Positions 56,792 through 64,000 of a stretch of DNA of 64,000 nucleotides are shown piece after piece; within the stretch, counting starts at the first letter, position 1; each line of letters starts with the position of its first letter. Location: NCBI GenBank assembly GCA_035543335.1, contig DASZZH010000041.1, forward strand, positions 1-64,000, in the 5' to 3' direction. The notes below the pieces were generated by a model, which did not search any database, had not been told where the DNA came from, and worked only from the letters and a program-made list of their open reading frames with translations. Both the position numbers and the translations under genes were made by a program. Origin of the DNA: Burkholderiales bacterium (GTDB lineage: Bacteria > Pseudomonadota > Gammaproteobacteria > Burkholderiales > JAHFRG01).

Positions 56792-57454
56792 TTAACTATA
56801 GCCTGAAACGAGGCTAATTGCCAGTAGAGTAAGGAAAACCGGCGATTTTGGCAAGTTTTGGGCGGGCGCGAGGCGGCTGGTCCTTGCCTGTGGCGCTCCG
56901 TTTTCTAGAACATCGGCTTGCTTGGCGGCGGAGTTGTAACGCTGCACGCCCGCCAGGATCTCCGCTATGGCTTCTTCCGGCCCGACCCAGCCGGCGAGCT
57001 TCACCCATTTGCCGGGTTCAAGGTCCTTGTAGTGCTCGAAGAAATGCGCGATTCGCGAAAGCGTGAGTTCGGGCAAATCGCGCGGCGAGTGGATGGCGCG
57101 GTAGAGATTGCACAGCTTATCAATCGGCACCGCCAGCAACTTCGCATCGTCACCCGCTTCATCGGTCATTTTCAGCATTCCGACGGGACGGCAGCGCACC
57201 ACCACGCCGGTGATCAACGGCACCGGCGAGAGCACCAGCACATCCACCGGATCGCCGTCGGCGGAAAGCGTGCGCGGAATGTAGCCGTAATTGCACGGAT
57301 AATGCATCGCGGTGGACATGAAGCGGTCAACGAAAACCGCGCCGGTTTCCTTGTCCACTTCGTACTTGATGGGATCGGCGTTCATCGGGATTTCGATGAT
57401 GACGTTGAAATCGTGGGGCATGCCGCGCCCCGGGCCCACTCGGTCAAGATTCAT
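56792..57454 (-). CDS. ppa: Inorganic pyrophosphatase, with C-terminal extension
   Basis: Family I pyrophosphatase hydrolyses PPi and drives biosynthesis. The 220-residue protein has [19 protein letters not shown] near the start, the signature [12 protein letters not shown] near residue 65 with the metal Asp residues, and [15 protein letters not shown] near 140. The usual enzyme ends near residue 175-180; here about 40 more residues follow without family similarity (from [10 protein letters not shown]). A lost original stop is likely. The ATG at 57454 is preceded by AGGAG; the frame extends to 57580. Confidence 0.93.
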   Translation of the reverse strand: MNLDRVGPGRGMPHDFNVIIEIPMNADPIKYEVDKETGAVFVDRFMSTAMHYPCNYGYIPRTLSADGDPVDVLVLSPVPLITGVVVRCRPVGMLKMTDEAGDDAKLLAVPIDKLCNLYRAIHSPRDLPELTLSRIAHFFEHYKDLEPGKWVKLAGWVGPEEAIAEILAGVQRYNSAAKQADVLENGAPQARTSRLAPAQNLPKSPVFLTLLAISLVSGYS

Positions 57455-57542
57455 GCGTGCTCCTGTTTTTTCCGTAGGCGATGCAGCCATTATAGTGGCG
57501 CGCCTTGTTGTTGTATGGACACAGGCGGATAATTCTTCGACT

Positions 57543-58652
57543 ATGGGTCGCGCTTTCAAATACGGCCACGCCGCAGGCAAAGAATGGCAGGAAGCCTCGC
57601 GCGCCTGCCTGACGCAAATAGGCCGGGTACCGCCTGCCGCGAACCTCGGCTTTCTCTATGTGACCGACCTTTTTGTGCCGCATGCCGGCCATATTCTGGA
57701 TTTTTTCAGAAATCACACCGGCATTGCACACTGGGTGGGCACCGTGGGCGTGGGCGTATGTGGCACGGGCAGGGAGTATCTGGATCAACCGGCGGTTGCA
57801 GCGATGCTTACCGAGTTGCCGGAAGCCTCGTTTCGGGTGTTCCGCGATGTCACGGCGAGTGCGGATGACTTGCCCATCATGCCCGACGATTCCGCGGCGC
57901 ATTTCGCGATTGTCCACGCCGACCCGCACACGCCGGGAATCACCACCCTGGTCGAGGATGTGGCGGAGGCCATGCAAAGCGGGTTCCTGGTCGGCGGGCT
58001 CACCAGTTCGCGCAGCCGCCATGTGCAGATCGCCGACGAAGTGGTGCAGGGCGGATTGTCCGGAGTCATTTTTTCCGATGCCGTGACAATCTCCACGCGT
58101 CTCACTCAGGGCTGCTCGCCGCTCGGTCCGCGGCATGTGGTGAGCGAATGCCAGCGCAACATCATCATCGGCATCGACGGCCGTCCCGCACTGGATGTAT
58201 TCAAGGAAGATATCGGCGAAGTGCTGGCACGCGACCTCGACCGGGTCTCCGGCTACATCTTCGTAGGGCTCCCCATCGAAGGCTCGGACACCGGCGATTA
58301 TGTGGTGCGCAATCTGGTCGGCATTGATGTCAACCAAAAGATGCTGGCGATCGGGGAATGGCTGGAACCTGGAATGCCGCTGATGTTCTGCCGCCGCGAC
58401 GGCACCACGGCTTGCGAGGACATGCAGCGCATGCTCAAGGACATTCAGCGCGATCTCGAGGCCCCGCCCAAAGGCGGGCTGTATTTTTCCTGCCTCGGGC
58501 GCGGTGAAAACATGTTCGGCGCCAATTCCGAGGAACTGCGCCTCATCCAGAACGGGCTCGGCGATTTTCCGCTGGTCGGTTTTTTTGCCAACGGCGAAAT
58601 CTCGCATAATCGTCTTTACGGCTATACCGGCGTGCTCATGCTGTTTATTTAA
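57543..58652 (+). CDS. FIST domain signal-sensing protein
   Basis: A 369-residue protein with an N-terminal FIST domain and a C-terminal FIST_C domain. Family segments include [15 protein letters not shown] near 155, [17 protein letters not shown] near 192, and [15 protein letters not shown] with [14 protein letters not shown] near the end. FIST domains are predicted sensors of small ligands such as amino acids. There is no attached output domain, and it is divergent from ppa. The ATG at 57543 was chosen; the frame before it overlaps ppa. Confidence 0.82.
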   Translation: MGRAFKYGHAAGKEWQEASRACLTQIGRVPPAANLGFLYVTDLFVPHAGHILDFFRNHTGIAHWVGTVGVGVCGTGREYLDQPAVAAMLTELPEASFRVFRDVTASADDLPIMPDDSAAHFAIVHADPHTPGITTLVEDVAEAMQSGFLVGGLTSSRSRHVQIADEVVQGGLSGVIFSDAVTISTRLTQGCSPLGPRHVVSECQRNIIIGIDGRPALDVFKEDIGEVLARDLDRVSGYIFVGLPIEGSDTGDYVVRNLVGIDVNQKMLAIGEWLEPGMPLMFCRRDGTTACEDMQRMLKDIQRDLEAPPKGGLYFSCLGRGENMFGANSEELRLIQNGLGDFPLVGFFANGEISHNRLYGYTGVLMLFI

Positions 58653-58674
58653 AATCACATCAATAAGGAGATCA

Positions 58675-59277
58675 ATGAAGCTCTACGACCGGGACGTGTC
58701 CGGCAACAGCTACAAAATCCGCCTGTTTCTCTCCATGCTGGGCTTGCCTTACGAAACGGTGGCCATCAATACCGCCAAAGGCGAACAGAAACGGCCGGAG
58801 TTTCTCGAGCTCAACCCACGCGGTCAGATTCCGGTGCTGGAAGCGGACGGCAAGGCCATCTGGGATTCAACCGCGATTCTGGTGTATCTGGCGCGCCGCT
58901 ACGGCGGCGAAAAATGGCTGCCGCTCGAAGCGCACGATATGGCGGAAGTGATGCAATGGCTGGCGCTGGCGCAAAACGAAATTCTTTATGGCCTGGCGCG
59001 CGCCCGCGCAATTCTTTTATTCGGCCGCAAAGCCGATTTCAACGAGGCGCAGACGGCAGGCCAGAACGCGCTCAAGGTGCTTGACCAGCAGTTGCAGAAT
59101 CACGATTGGCTGGCGCTTGGGCGGCCGACAATAGCCGATCTCGCCTGCTACCCCTATGTGGCGCTCGCCGAGGAAGGCGGCATCCCGCTCGACCCCTATT
59201 CCTCGGTGCTCGCCTGGATGAAGCGCATCCAGATACTACCGGGTTATGTGACCATGCCCGGCCTGCGCCTGGTTTGA
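58675..59277 (+). CDS. Glutathione S-transferase family protein
   Basis: A 200-residue GST. The thioredoxin-like N-terminal domain has YDRDVSGNSYKIRLFLSMLG with a candidate catalytic Ser, the cis-Pro in NPRGQIPVLE near residue 50 and the glutathione gamma-glutamyl site DSTAILVYLARRYG. The C-terminal helical domain has the N-capping motif RPTIADLACYPYV. AAGGAG precedes the ATG at 58675. Substrate unknown. Confidence 0.9.
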   Translation: MKLYDRDVSGNSYKIRLFLSMLGLPYETVAINTAKGEQKRPEFLELNPRGQIPVLEADGKAIWDSTAILVYLARRYGGEKWLPLEAHDMAEVMQWLALAQNEILYGLARARAILLFGRKADFNEAQTAGQNALKVLDQQLQNHDWLALGRPTIADLACYPYVALAEEGGIPLDPYSSVLAWMKRIQILPGYVTMPGLRLV

Positions 59278-59291
59278 GTTTGTCCTTGCGC

Positions 59292-60113
59292 ATGCTGTGG
59301 AATGTGCTGCTGGTCGTCGGCACGACGTATTGCGCGCTGTGCGTTCTGCTCTATTTTTTCCAGCCGCGCCTCATCTTTTTTCCGCAAATTGGCAGGTACG
59401 ATTACGTGACGCCGGTGCAAGCCGGCATGGCGTTTGAGTCGGTGAAAATTGCGGTTGCGGACACCGAACTCGACGCCTGGTGGGTGCCTGCGCGCGGGCC
59501 GCGCGGCGCGGTGCTGTTTTTCCACGGCAACGCCGGCAATATTTCGCATCGTCTCGATTATCTGCGCCTGTTCAACCGGCTGGGCTTTTCGACGCTGATT
59601 TTCGATTATCGCGGTTTTGGAAAAAGCGGCGGCGAGCTGTCGGAGGCGGGCATGTATCAGGACGCCGAAGCGGCGTGGCGTTATCTGACGCAAACGCGGC
59701 AGGTTGCGCCTGCTTCCGTGGTTTTATTCGGCGAGTCGCTGGGCGGGGCGGTCGCGGCGCATCTTGCGGCGCAAGTCAAGCCGCGCGCGCTCATCCTCAC
59801 TTCAACCTTTACTTCGCTCCCCGAGCTCGGGGCGAAATTGTATCCGCTGTTTCCGGTGCGGCTGCTTTCGCGTTTTAAATACGACACGCGCGAATATTTG
59901 CGGGAGGTCTCCTGCCCGGTGCTGATCGTACACAGCCGCGACGACGAGATCGTGCCCTTCGCCCAGGGTGAGGCGCTGTACTCCGCCGCGCATGAGCCAA
60001 AGCGGTTTCTGGAAATTTTTGGCGGACACAATACCGGGCTGATGGCGAGCGAACAAATATGGTTCAAGGGTGTGCAGGATTTTTTCAATTCTTTGGAATC
60101 AAAAGTTCCTTGA
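59292..60113 (+). CDS. Membrane-anchored alpha/beta hydrolase (Bem46/ABHD13-like)
   Basis: A 273-residue alpha/beta hydrolase with an N-terminal transmembrane helix (about 4-24). The oxyanion region is AVLFFHGNAGN near 75, the nucleophile elbow is LFGESLGGAVAAHL near 148, the acid is in SRDDEIVPFAQGE near 222, and the His is in FGGHNTG near 250. Layout matches the Bem46 family, whose substrates are unknown. I used the ATG at 59292; it is 15 bases after the GST stop. Confidence 0.85.
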   Translation: MLWNVLLVVGTTYCALCVLLYFFQPRLIFFPQIGRYDYVTPVQAGMAFESVKIAVADTELDAWWVPARGPRGAVLFFHGNAGNISHRLDYLRLFNRLGFSTLIFDYRGFGKSGGELSEAGMYQDAEAAWRYLTQTRQVAPASVVLFGESLGGAVAAHLAAQVKPRALILTSTFTSLPELGAKLYPLFPVRLLSRFKYDTREYLREVSCPVLIVHSRDDEIVPFAQGEALYSAAHEPKRFLEIFGGHNTGLMASEQIWFKGVQDFFNSLESKVP

Positions 60114-60194
60114 ATGAACGCGTGCGGCTCACCCGAGGAAACGCCGGAAGCGCTGCTCGCGGAATGGCTGCCGTTTCTTGAGCAAGCATCCTGA
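60114..60194 (+). CDS. Possible 26-residue small protein
   Basis: An ATG directly after the TGA of the preceding hydrolase opens a 26-codon frame (MNACGSPEETPEALLAEWLP and six more residues). Stop and start are adjacent, so translation by reinitiation is possible. The Glu-rich amphipathic sequence resembles a natural protein end. No ribosome site and no known family; it may be a remnant. Confidence 0.3.
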   Translation: MNACGSPEETPEALLAEWLPFLEQAS

Positions 60195-60198
60195 AAGC

Positions 60199-60834
60199 AT
60201 GTCGTCTCCTCATCAGGCGGCAGTTGTCGTGGTGCACGGCTTGTGGGTGAACAGCCTGATTATGCGCCCGCTTGCGCATCGCATTGAGCGTTGCGGTTAC
60301 GTCGTGTCCTGTTTTTCTTATCCATCGGTGCGCGCGACGCTGGCGCAAAATGCCGCGCGCCTGGCGGATTTCGTCGCCATACTGCCGGCGGTTACAGTTC
60401 ATTTTGTCGGCCACAGCCTGGGCGGCTTGGTGGTTCTGAAAATGCTGGAACAAGTCGCCGCTTCGCGAGAGGGCCGCATCGTGCTGATGGGCACGCCCTG
60501 CGGCGGCAGTCATGCCGCGCGGGTGCTGGCGAAATCCGGCCTCGGGCAATGGCTGCTGGGACTCAGCATGCCGGTGGGAGAAATGCATCTGGCGGCGCCT
60601 GCGCGCTATGACCTGGGCGTGATTGCCGGCGACCGCGGCCTGGGGCTGGGGCGGTTCCTGGCGCCCGGTCTGCCGCGCCCCAATGACGGCGTGGTGACGG
60701 TGAATGAAACGCGCATCGCCGGAATGAAGGACCATATTGTGATGCGGGTGAGCCATTCCGGCATGTTGTTCTCTTCCCGCGCCGCCAGCCAGGTATGCGC
60801 TTTTCTCACCAACGGTTATTTCCGGCGACACTGA
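60199..60834 (+). CDS. Alpha/beta hydrolase, lipase/PGAP1-like
   Basis: A 211-residue hydrolase with VVVVHGLWVNSLIMRPLA near the start (oxyanion HG), the nucleophile elbow VHFVGHSLGGLVVLKML near 72, LMGTPCGGSHAA near 105, Asp in RPNDGVVTVNETRI and the His in VSHSGMLFS near the end. These fit a small esterase or lipase; the substrate is unknown. The ATG at 60199 is preferred; a TTG at 60178 is possible. Confidence 0.82.
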   Translation: MSSPHQAAVVVVHGLWVNSLIMRPLAHRIERCGYVVSCFSYPSVRATLAQNAARLADFVAILPAVTVHFVGHSLGGLVVLKMLEQVAASREGRIVLMGTPCGGSHAARVLAKSGLGQWLLGLSMPVGEMHLAAPARYDLGVIAGDRGLGLGRFLAPGLPRPNDGVVTVNETRIAGMKDHIVMRVSHSGMLFSSRAASQVCAFLTNGYFRRH

Positions 60835-60837
60835 GCA

Positions 60838-61878
60838 ATGATGAGGAAATCTTTCAAATGGATGCTTCCGTTATTGCCGCTTTTAGGCGGGTGCGCCAAT
60901 TTCGGTTTTTATTGGCAATCGGTGAACGGGCAGATGGAGATATGGAAAAAAGAACAATCCATCCAGACGCTATTAGCCGATCAAAGCGTGACGCCCGAAT
61001 TAAAGCGCAAGCTGCAAAGCGTGCTCGATATCCGCGAGTTCGCCAGCCGCGAGCTCAAGCTGCCCGATAACGGCAGCTACCGGCTCTATGCCGATTTGCA
61101 GCGACCCTACGTGCTGTGGAACGTATTTGCCACACCGGAGTTTTCGATCAGGCCGAAAGAGTGGTGCTTCGTGATTGCCGGCTGCGTCAGCTACCGCGGT
61201 TATTTTTCTGAAAGTGAAGCGGAGCGCTTTGCCGAAAATCAGCGCAGCCAGGGCTACGATGTTTTTGTGGCAGGCGTCCCCGCTTATTCCACGCTCGGCT
61301 GGTTTGATGATCCCGTGTTAAGCACCTTTATTCATCATCCGGAAACCGAAGTGGCGCGCCTGATATTCCACGAGCTTGCGCACCAGGTGGTGTATGTAAA
61401 AGACGATTCGATGTTCAACGAGTCTTTTGCCGTTGCAGTGGAACAGGAGGGGGTTTCGCGCTGGCTCGCTGAAAACGGCACCAGCGAGCAACGCGCAGCG
61501 TTTGTTGCCGCACAGCAAAGGAAAAAGGATTTTGTCCGGCTGGTGCTGAAATACCGCAGCCGGCTGGATGAACTCTACCGCTCGGCGGTCAGCGATCCGC
61601 AGAAGCGGGAAAGCAAGCGGCAAATTTTCAGCGAGTTGCGGCAGGAATACGCGCAGCTCAAAGCCGCCTGGGGCGGTTTCAGCGGCTATGACCCCTGGTT
61701 TGTGCAAGACATGAATAACGCGCACCTTGCTTCAGTCGCCGCCTACACCCAGCTTGTTCCCGCGTTCAACCGCCTGCTCGCCGGACAGGACGGCAATCTC
61801 GCGCGCTTTTACCGGGAGGTAAAGGAAATCGCGAAGCTGCCTAAAGCGGAACGTCTCGTGCGGCTTAAGGAGAGCTGA
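60838..61878 (+). CDS. Lipoprotein aminopeptidase (COG4324 type)
   Basis: A 346-residue predicted zinc peptidase. The N-terminus is a lipoprotein signal with lipobox LGGC (Cys near 19). The zinc site is IFHELAHQVVYVKDDSMFNE near residue 177, with the HExxH pattern and a third ligand in NESFAVAVE. PKEWCFVIAGCVSYRGYF near 100 is conserved in the family. It is annotated elsewhere as a predicted aminopeptidase; the true substrate is unproven. It starts 3 bases after the preceding hydrolase gene. Confidence 0.85.
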   Translation: MMRKSFKWMLPLLPLLGGCANFGFYWQSVNGQMEIWKKEQSIQTLLADQSVTPELKRKLQSVLDIREFASRELKLPDNGSYRLYADLQRPYVLWNVFATPEFSIRPKEWCFVIAGCVSYRGYFSESEAERFAENQRSQGYDVFVAGVPAYSTLGWFDDPVLSTFIHHPETEVARLIFHELAHQVVYVKDDSMFNESFAVAVEQEGVSRWLAENGTSEQRAAFVAAQQRKKDFVRLVLKYRSRLDELYRSAVSDPQKRESKRQIFSELRQEYAQLKAAWGGFSGYDPWFVQDMNNAHLASVAAYTQLVPAFNRLLAGQDGNLARFYREVKEIAKLPKAERLVRLKES

Positions 61879-61879
61879 T

Positions 61880-62701
61880 TTGGCTGCGGTCGGCTGGGAT
61901 CCATTATTCCTGGAACGCTCCGCGATGTTCGAGCCGCTCAGGCCCGCGGGTCTTGCGTTTTTGAAGCTCAGCGATTGGCCAACACTTGATGATTGCCGGC
62001 GCCTGCTTGCGAGCAAGGAAATTACAAACGCCGCAGGCCTGCCGCTGCGTTTTGTCTCACAAGTCTCGAAATCCGGCAAACCCGAGGGCAAATACGAAGC
62101 GCGGATTTATTTGCAGGGCGAGGTGCAGGTGCGAAACGAAAACTGGCATGACTTGTTCAATGTGCTGGTGTGGCTGACTTTTCCCAAAAGTAAAGCGGCC
62201 CTCAACCGCAGGCATTTTCTTGCCTTGGAACAAATGACGAGTGAAGGAAAGCAAAACCGTGGGCCAACGCAGGACGCGTTAACGCTTTTCGACGAAGGCG
62301 GAGTGATTGTGGTCTGCGGCGATTCGAGGCTTGCGCAATTGCTCGTGGATTTTAAATGGAAGGAACTGTTCTGGGTTAACCGCGATGCAGTGATTGCCGG
62401 CATGAAATTTTTTCTGTTCGGCCATGCCATTTATGAGAAAGCATTGCAGCCCTTTACGGGCGTCACTGGCCGCGGAGTAATTTTTCCGGTCGTCGCGGAT
62501 TTCTTCGCCGCTGCGCTCGAACAGCAATTGCAGTTGCTCGATCAGAAACTTGCCGGGTATCTTAACAATCCGCAACATTTCAACCGCACCGCCGAACTCC
62601 CACCGATTCCCATACTCGGCGTTCCGGGATGGAACGCAGAGAATGAGCGCGCGGCGTATTACGAAAACGAAGCTTATTTCAGGGTGGGGAGAAAAACGTG
62701 A
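61880..62701 (+). CDS. DUF3025 protein
   Basis: A 273-residue protein of the DUF3025 family, recognised by the region ARIYLQGEVQVRNENWHDLF near residue 75, NVLVWLTFPKSKAALN directly after, LTLFDEGGVIVV near 135 and IPILGVPGWNAENE near 245. Function unknown. The TTG start at 61880 is supported by AAGGAG eight bases upstream, inside the end of the aminopeptidase gene, with a one-base gap. Confidence 0.8.
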   Translation: MAAVGWDPLFLERSAMFEPLRPAGLAFLKLSDWPTLDDCRRLLASKEITNAAGLPLRFVSQVSKSGKPEGKYEARIYLQGEVQVRNENWHDLFNVLVWLTFPKSKAALNRRHFLALEQMTSEGKQNRGPTQDALTLFDEGGVIVVCGDSRLAQLLVDFKWKELFWVNRDAVIAGMKFFLFGHAIYEKALQPFTGVTGRGVIFPVVADFFAAALEQQLQLLDQKLAGYLNNPQHFNRTAELPPIPILGVPGWNAENERAAYYENEAYFRVGRKT

Positions 62702-62748
62702 GTAAATGTCGAACACCAAATAGTCAAAGTGATATCATTTGGCAGTAA

Positions 62749-63555
62749 TTGAGAAATGCAACTCTGATTCCTTTTATTGTTATGTGGCTCATCTTTCTCG
62801 ACGAAGCAGGCTTTACACGGGGCGATTGGAGGAATGGAATTGCTCAGCAGCCGTACTACACCTTAAGCGCTGTTTGTTTACCTGGTGCGCGATTAGCGAC
62901 TGTGTACCAAGACATACGTGCTAAGGTTACAGGGCTTAACTTAGTGCAATTGCCTCGGCCACTAGGTCAGAATTACGAGATAAAGGCGCGCGATATAGCT
63001 AGCGGTACAGGATGGTGGCAGACACATAACACTGAGCGCAACGCCGTCCGAGATACAATGCTTTCGGCTCCACGTGCTCATGATGGGTGCGCATTTGTAG
63101 TGGTTGTCGATAAAGCTGCTCATGCTGCCAGATACACTTGGCCTGACGACCCATACTTGCTAGCCTTCCGTTTTGCATTTGAAAGGTTGAATCAGTTTTT
63201 GGAAGAGAAACAATCGTACGCATATTGCGTTTACGATCAGAATACACGGCTGCAGGAGAGTGTTCTTGCGCAGAGTAGCGCTCTCATTCAGCAGGGAAGC
63301 TATATAACGGGGTATAGCTGGTTCTACGAGCAGCATTACGAGTTTGTCCTAGAGATCGAGCGCATCGTGGAACTAGCTTTTGGAGATTCAAAGCACTCCC
63401 TTGGGCTACAGATAGCTGATTATTTTGCAACGTTTGCTTATCAGTATTTTCGTGATGGTCGTCCCGCAGGAATCGGTTGGTGGAATACTCTTGAAAGCAA
63501 CCTCCACCGTGCACATGGAACTCTCAATGGAATCGGACTCAAGGTGTTTCCGTAA
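62749..63555 (+). CDS. DUF3800 domain protein
   Basis: A DUF3800 protein. The family start is FLDEAGFTRGDW (here near residue 16), and the C-terminal signature is LGLQIADYFATFAYQYF near 222. The acidic residues in these motifs suggest an RNase H-like or nuclease-like fold, and many members sit in mobile or defence regions. Base composition is clearly more AT-rich than the preceding genes, a sign of transfer. The start is uncertain: TTG at 62749 or ATG at 62782, neither with a ribosome site. Length (257-268 residues) is normal. Confidence 0.8.
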   Translation: MRNATLIPFIVMWLIFLDEAGFTRGDWRNGIAQQPYYTLSAVCLPGARLATVYQDIRAKVTGLNLVQLPRPLGQNYEIKARDIASGTGWWQTHNTERNAVRDTMLSAPRAHDGCAFVVVVDKAAHAARYTWPDDPYLLAFRFAFERLNQFLEEKQSYAYCVYDQNTRLQESVLAQSSALIQQGSYITGYSWFYEQHYEFVLEIERIVELAFGDSKHSLGLQIADYFATFAYQYFRDGRPAGIGWWNTLESNLHRAHGTLNGIGLKVFP

Positions 63556-63629
63556 TGAAGTCTAAACGAAGTCAAAGGTGTCAGAGACGAATTATTTCTG
63601 GAGTAATAGGAAATACGACGCCGCCCCCT

Positions 63630-63785
63630 TATTTTCTTTATTTTCATAAACCGTTTTATCCAATGCAAATAGGATTGTTCGGTCCGGTAGCTGTAATGCC
63701 GCAGACGAATTGCTTCACGCGTCGCGTCGAGAAAATGCGGGCGTGCGGACGCCGCGAACGAACCGGCTGTGTCAGCGTCGGTCAT
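63630..63785 (-). pseudogene. Truncated integron-type integrase, N-terminal remnant
   Basis: The minus-strand frame opening at 63785 encodes PHFLDATREAIRLRHYSYRT and EQSYLHWIKRF, the well-known N-terminal SAM-like DNA-binding region of integron integrases and related tyrosine recombinases. Similarity stops after about 48 residues, near 63645, and the frame then runs on in unrelated sequence to 63441. The catalytic domain with its Arg-His-Arg-Tyr is missing. It lies tail-to-tail with the DUF3800 gene. Confidence 0.8.
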
Positions 63786-64000
63786 ATGCCCCTCTCGCAG
63801 TTCTAAGGTGAATTTGCATCAAGCTCCTGTCCGGCGTAACGTATATATCAGGGGAAAGGATGACAGGGTATGACAAAAGTAATAGTTGACGTCGGGGCGG
63901 TCGGTGTCGCCTAAAATGTCATCTAATCTGTCATCTAATTCGTCATCTATCTTTTCACATAATTTACGTTAGCTGGCATTTGATCCATGGCCTCCGCACA
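63786..64000. other. Region upstream of the integrase remnant
   Basis: AT-rich, no gene seen. It would hold the promoter and, in a complete integron, the attI site. I found no convincing GTTRRRY core. A 12-base tandem repeat lies at 63917-63952. Confidence 0.4.
63917..63952 (+). repeat. Three 12-base tandem repeats
   Basis: TGTCATCTAATC, TGTCATCTAATT and CGTCATCTATCT follow one another without a gap. The spacing is close to one helical turn, so it could be a protein-binding array, or a simple slippage product. Confidence 0.6.

Noticed and set aside
63786-64000. attI site or gene cassette recombination site
   Set aside because: No convincing GTTRRRY core with paired simple sites could be seen beside the integrase remnant.

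Overview
The window is a chromosomal segment of a GC-rich betaproteobacterium. A lineage near the Nitrosomonadales (Gallionellaceae, Sulfuricella or Thiobacillus type) is my inference. The evidence is the gene order carA-carB-greA-DUF4149-yhbY/rlmE-ftsH-folP-glmM-tpiA-secG-tRNA-Leu-nuoA to nuoN, a DUF2818 gene directly after nuoN, a divergent fur/bamE pair and a gspA-gspB pair. No 16S rRNA gene is present, so the genus cannot be fixed.

Layout. 1-5200: cbpA-cbpM (DnaJ-type co-chaperone and its modulator), a frameshifted IS91-type transposase, and gspA-gspB of type II secretion. 5200-9540: a gene-poor stretch with an RRM RNA-binding protein, three copies of a 36-bp repeat and a large SIR2-STAND protein of anti-phage defence type. 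9541-13631: four minus-strand genes (SagB-type dehydrogenase, 2OG-Fe(II) oxygenase-like protein, YbaK-type deacylase, methyltransferase) enclosed by two direct copies of a 53-bp repeat. 13856-29068: housekeeping core (fur, bamE, dapB, carAB, greA, yhbY, rlmE, ftsH, folP, glmM, tpiA, secG, tRNA-Leu). 29228-44766: the complete 14-gene respiratory complex I operon plus DUF2818 and an ADP-ribose pyrophosphatase. 44794-50089: a putative DSF-family (cis-2-unsaturated fatty acid) signalling module, made of an RpfF-like synthase, a MerR-PAS-GGDEF-EAL protein and a divergent acyl-activating enzyme. 50203-62701: mixed accessory and metabolic genes (GYD protein, alkaline phosphatase, two exported beta-propellers, enoyl-CoA hydratase, a TerC-type exporter behind a yybP-ykoY manganese riboswitch, pyrophosphatase, FIST protein, GST, hydrolases, aminopeptidase, DUF3025). 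62749-64000: an AT-richer end with a DUF3800 protein and a truncated integron-type integrase.

Two features stand out at the level of genome structure. First, eight gene junctions between carA and nuoN hold long inverted repeats whose arms are made of short tandem words, with the right arm placed just before the next start codon. In carA and folP the left arm also supplies the last codons and the stop. Second, a dispersed element with 19-bp terminal inverted repeats occurs twice in opposite orientation: once between rlmE and ftsH, where its end supplies the rlmE stop codon, and once between the rpfF-like gene and its presumed c-di-GMP receptor gene. Other notable points are an in-frame amber codon inside a repetitive BamE extension and an Asn where the SIR2 domain normally has its catalytic His.
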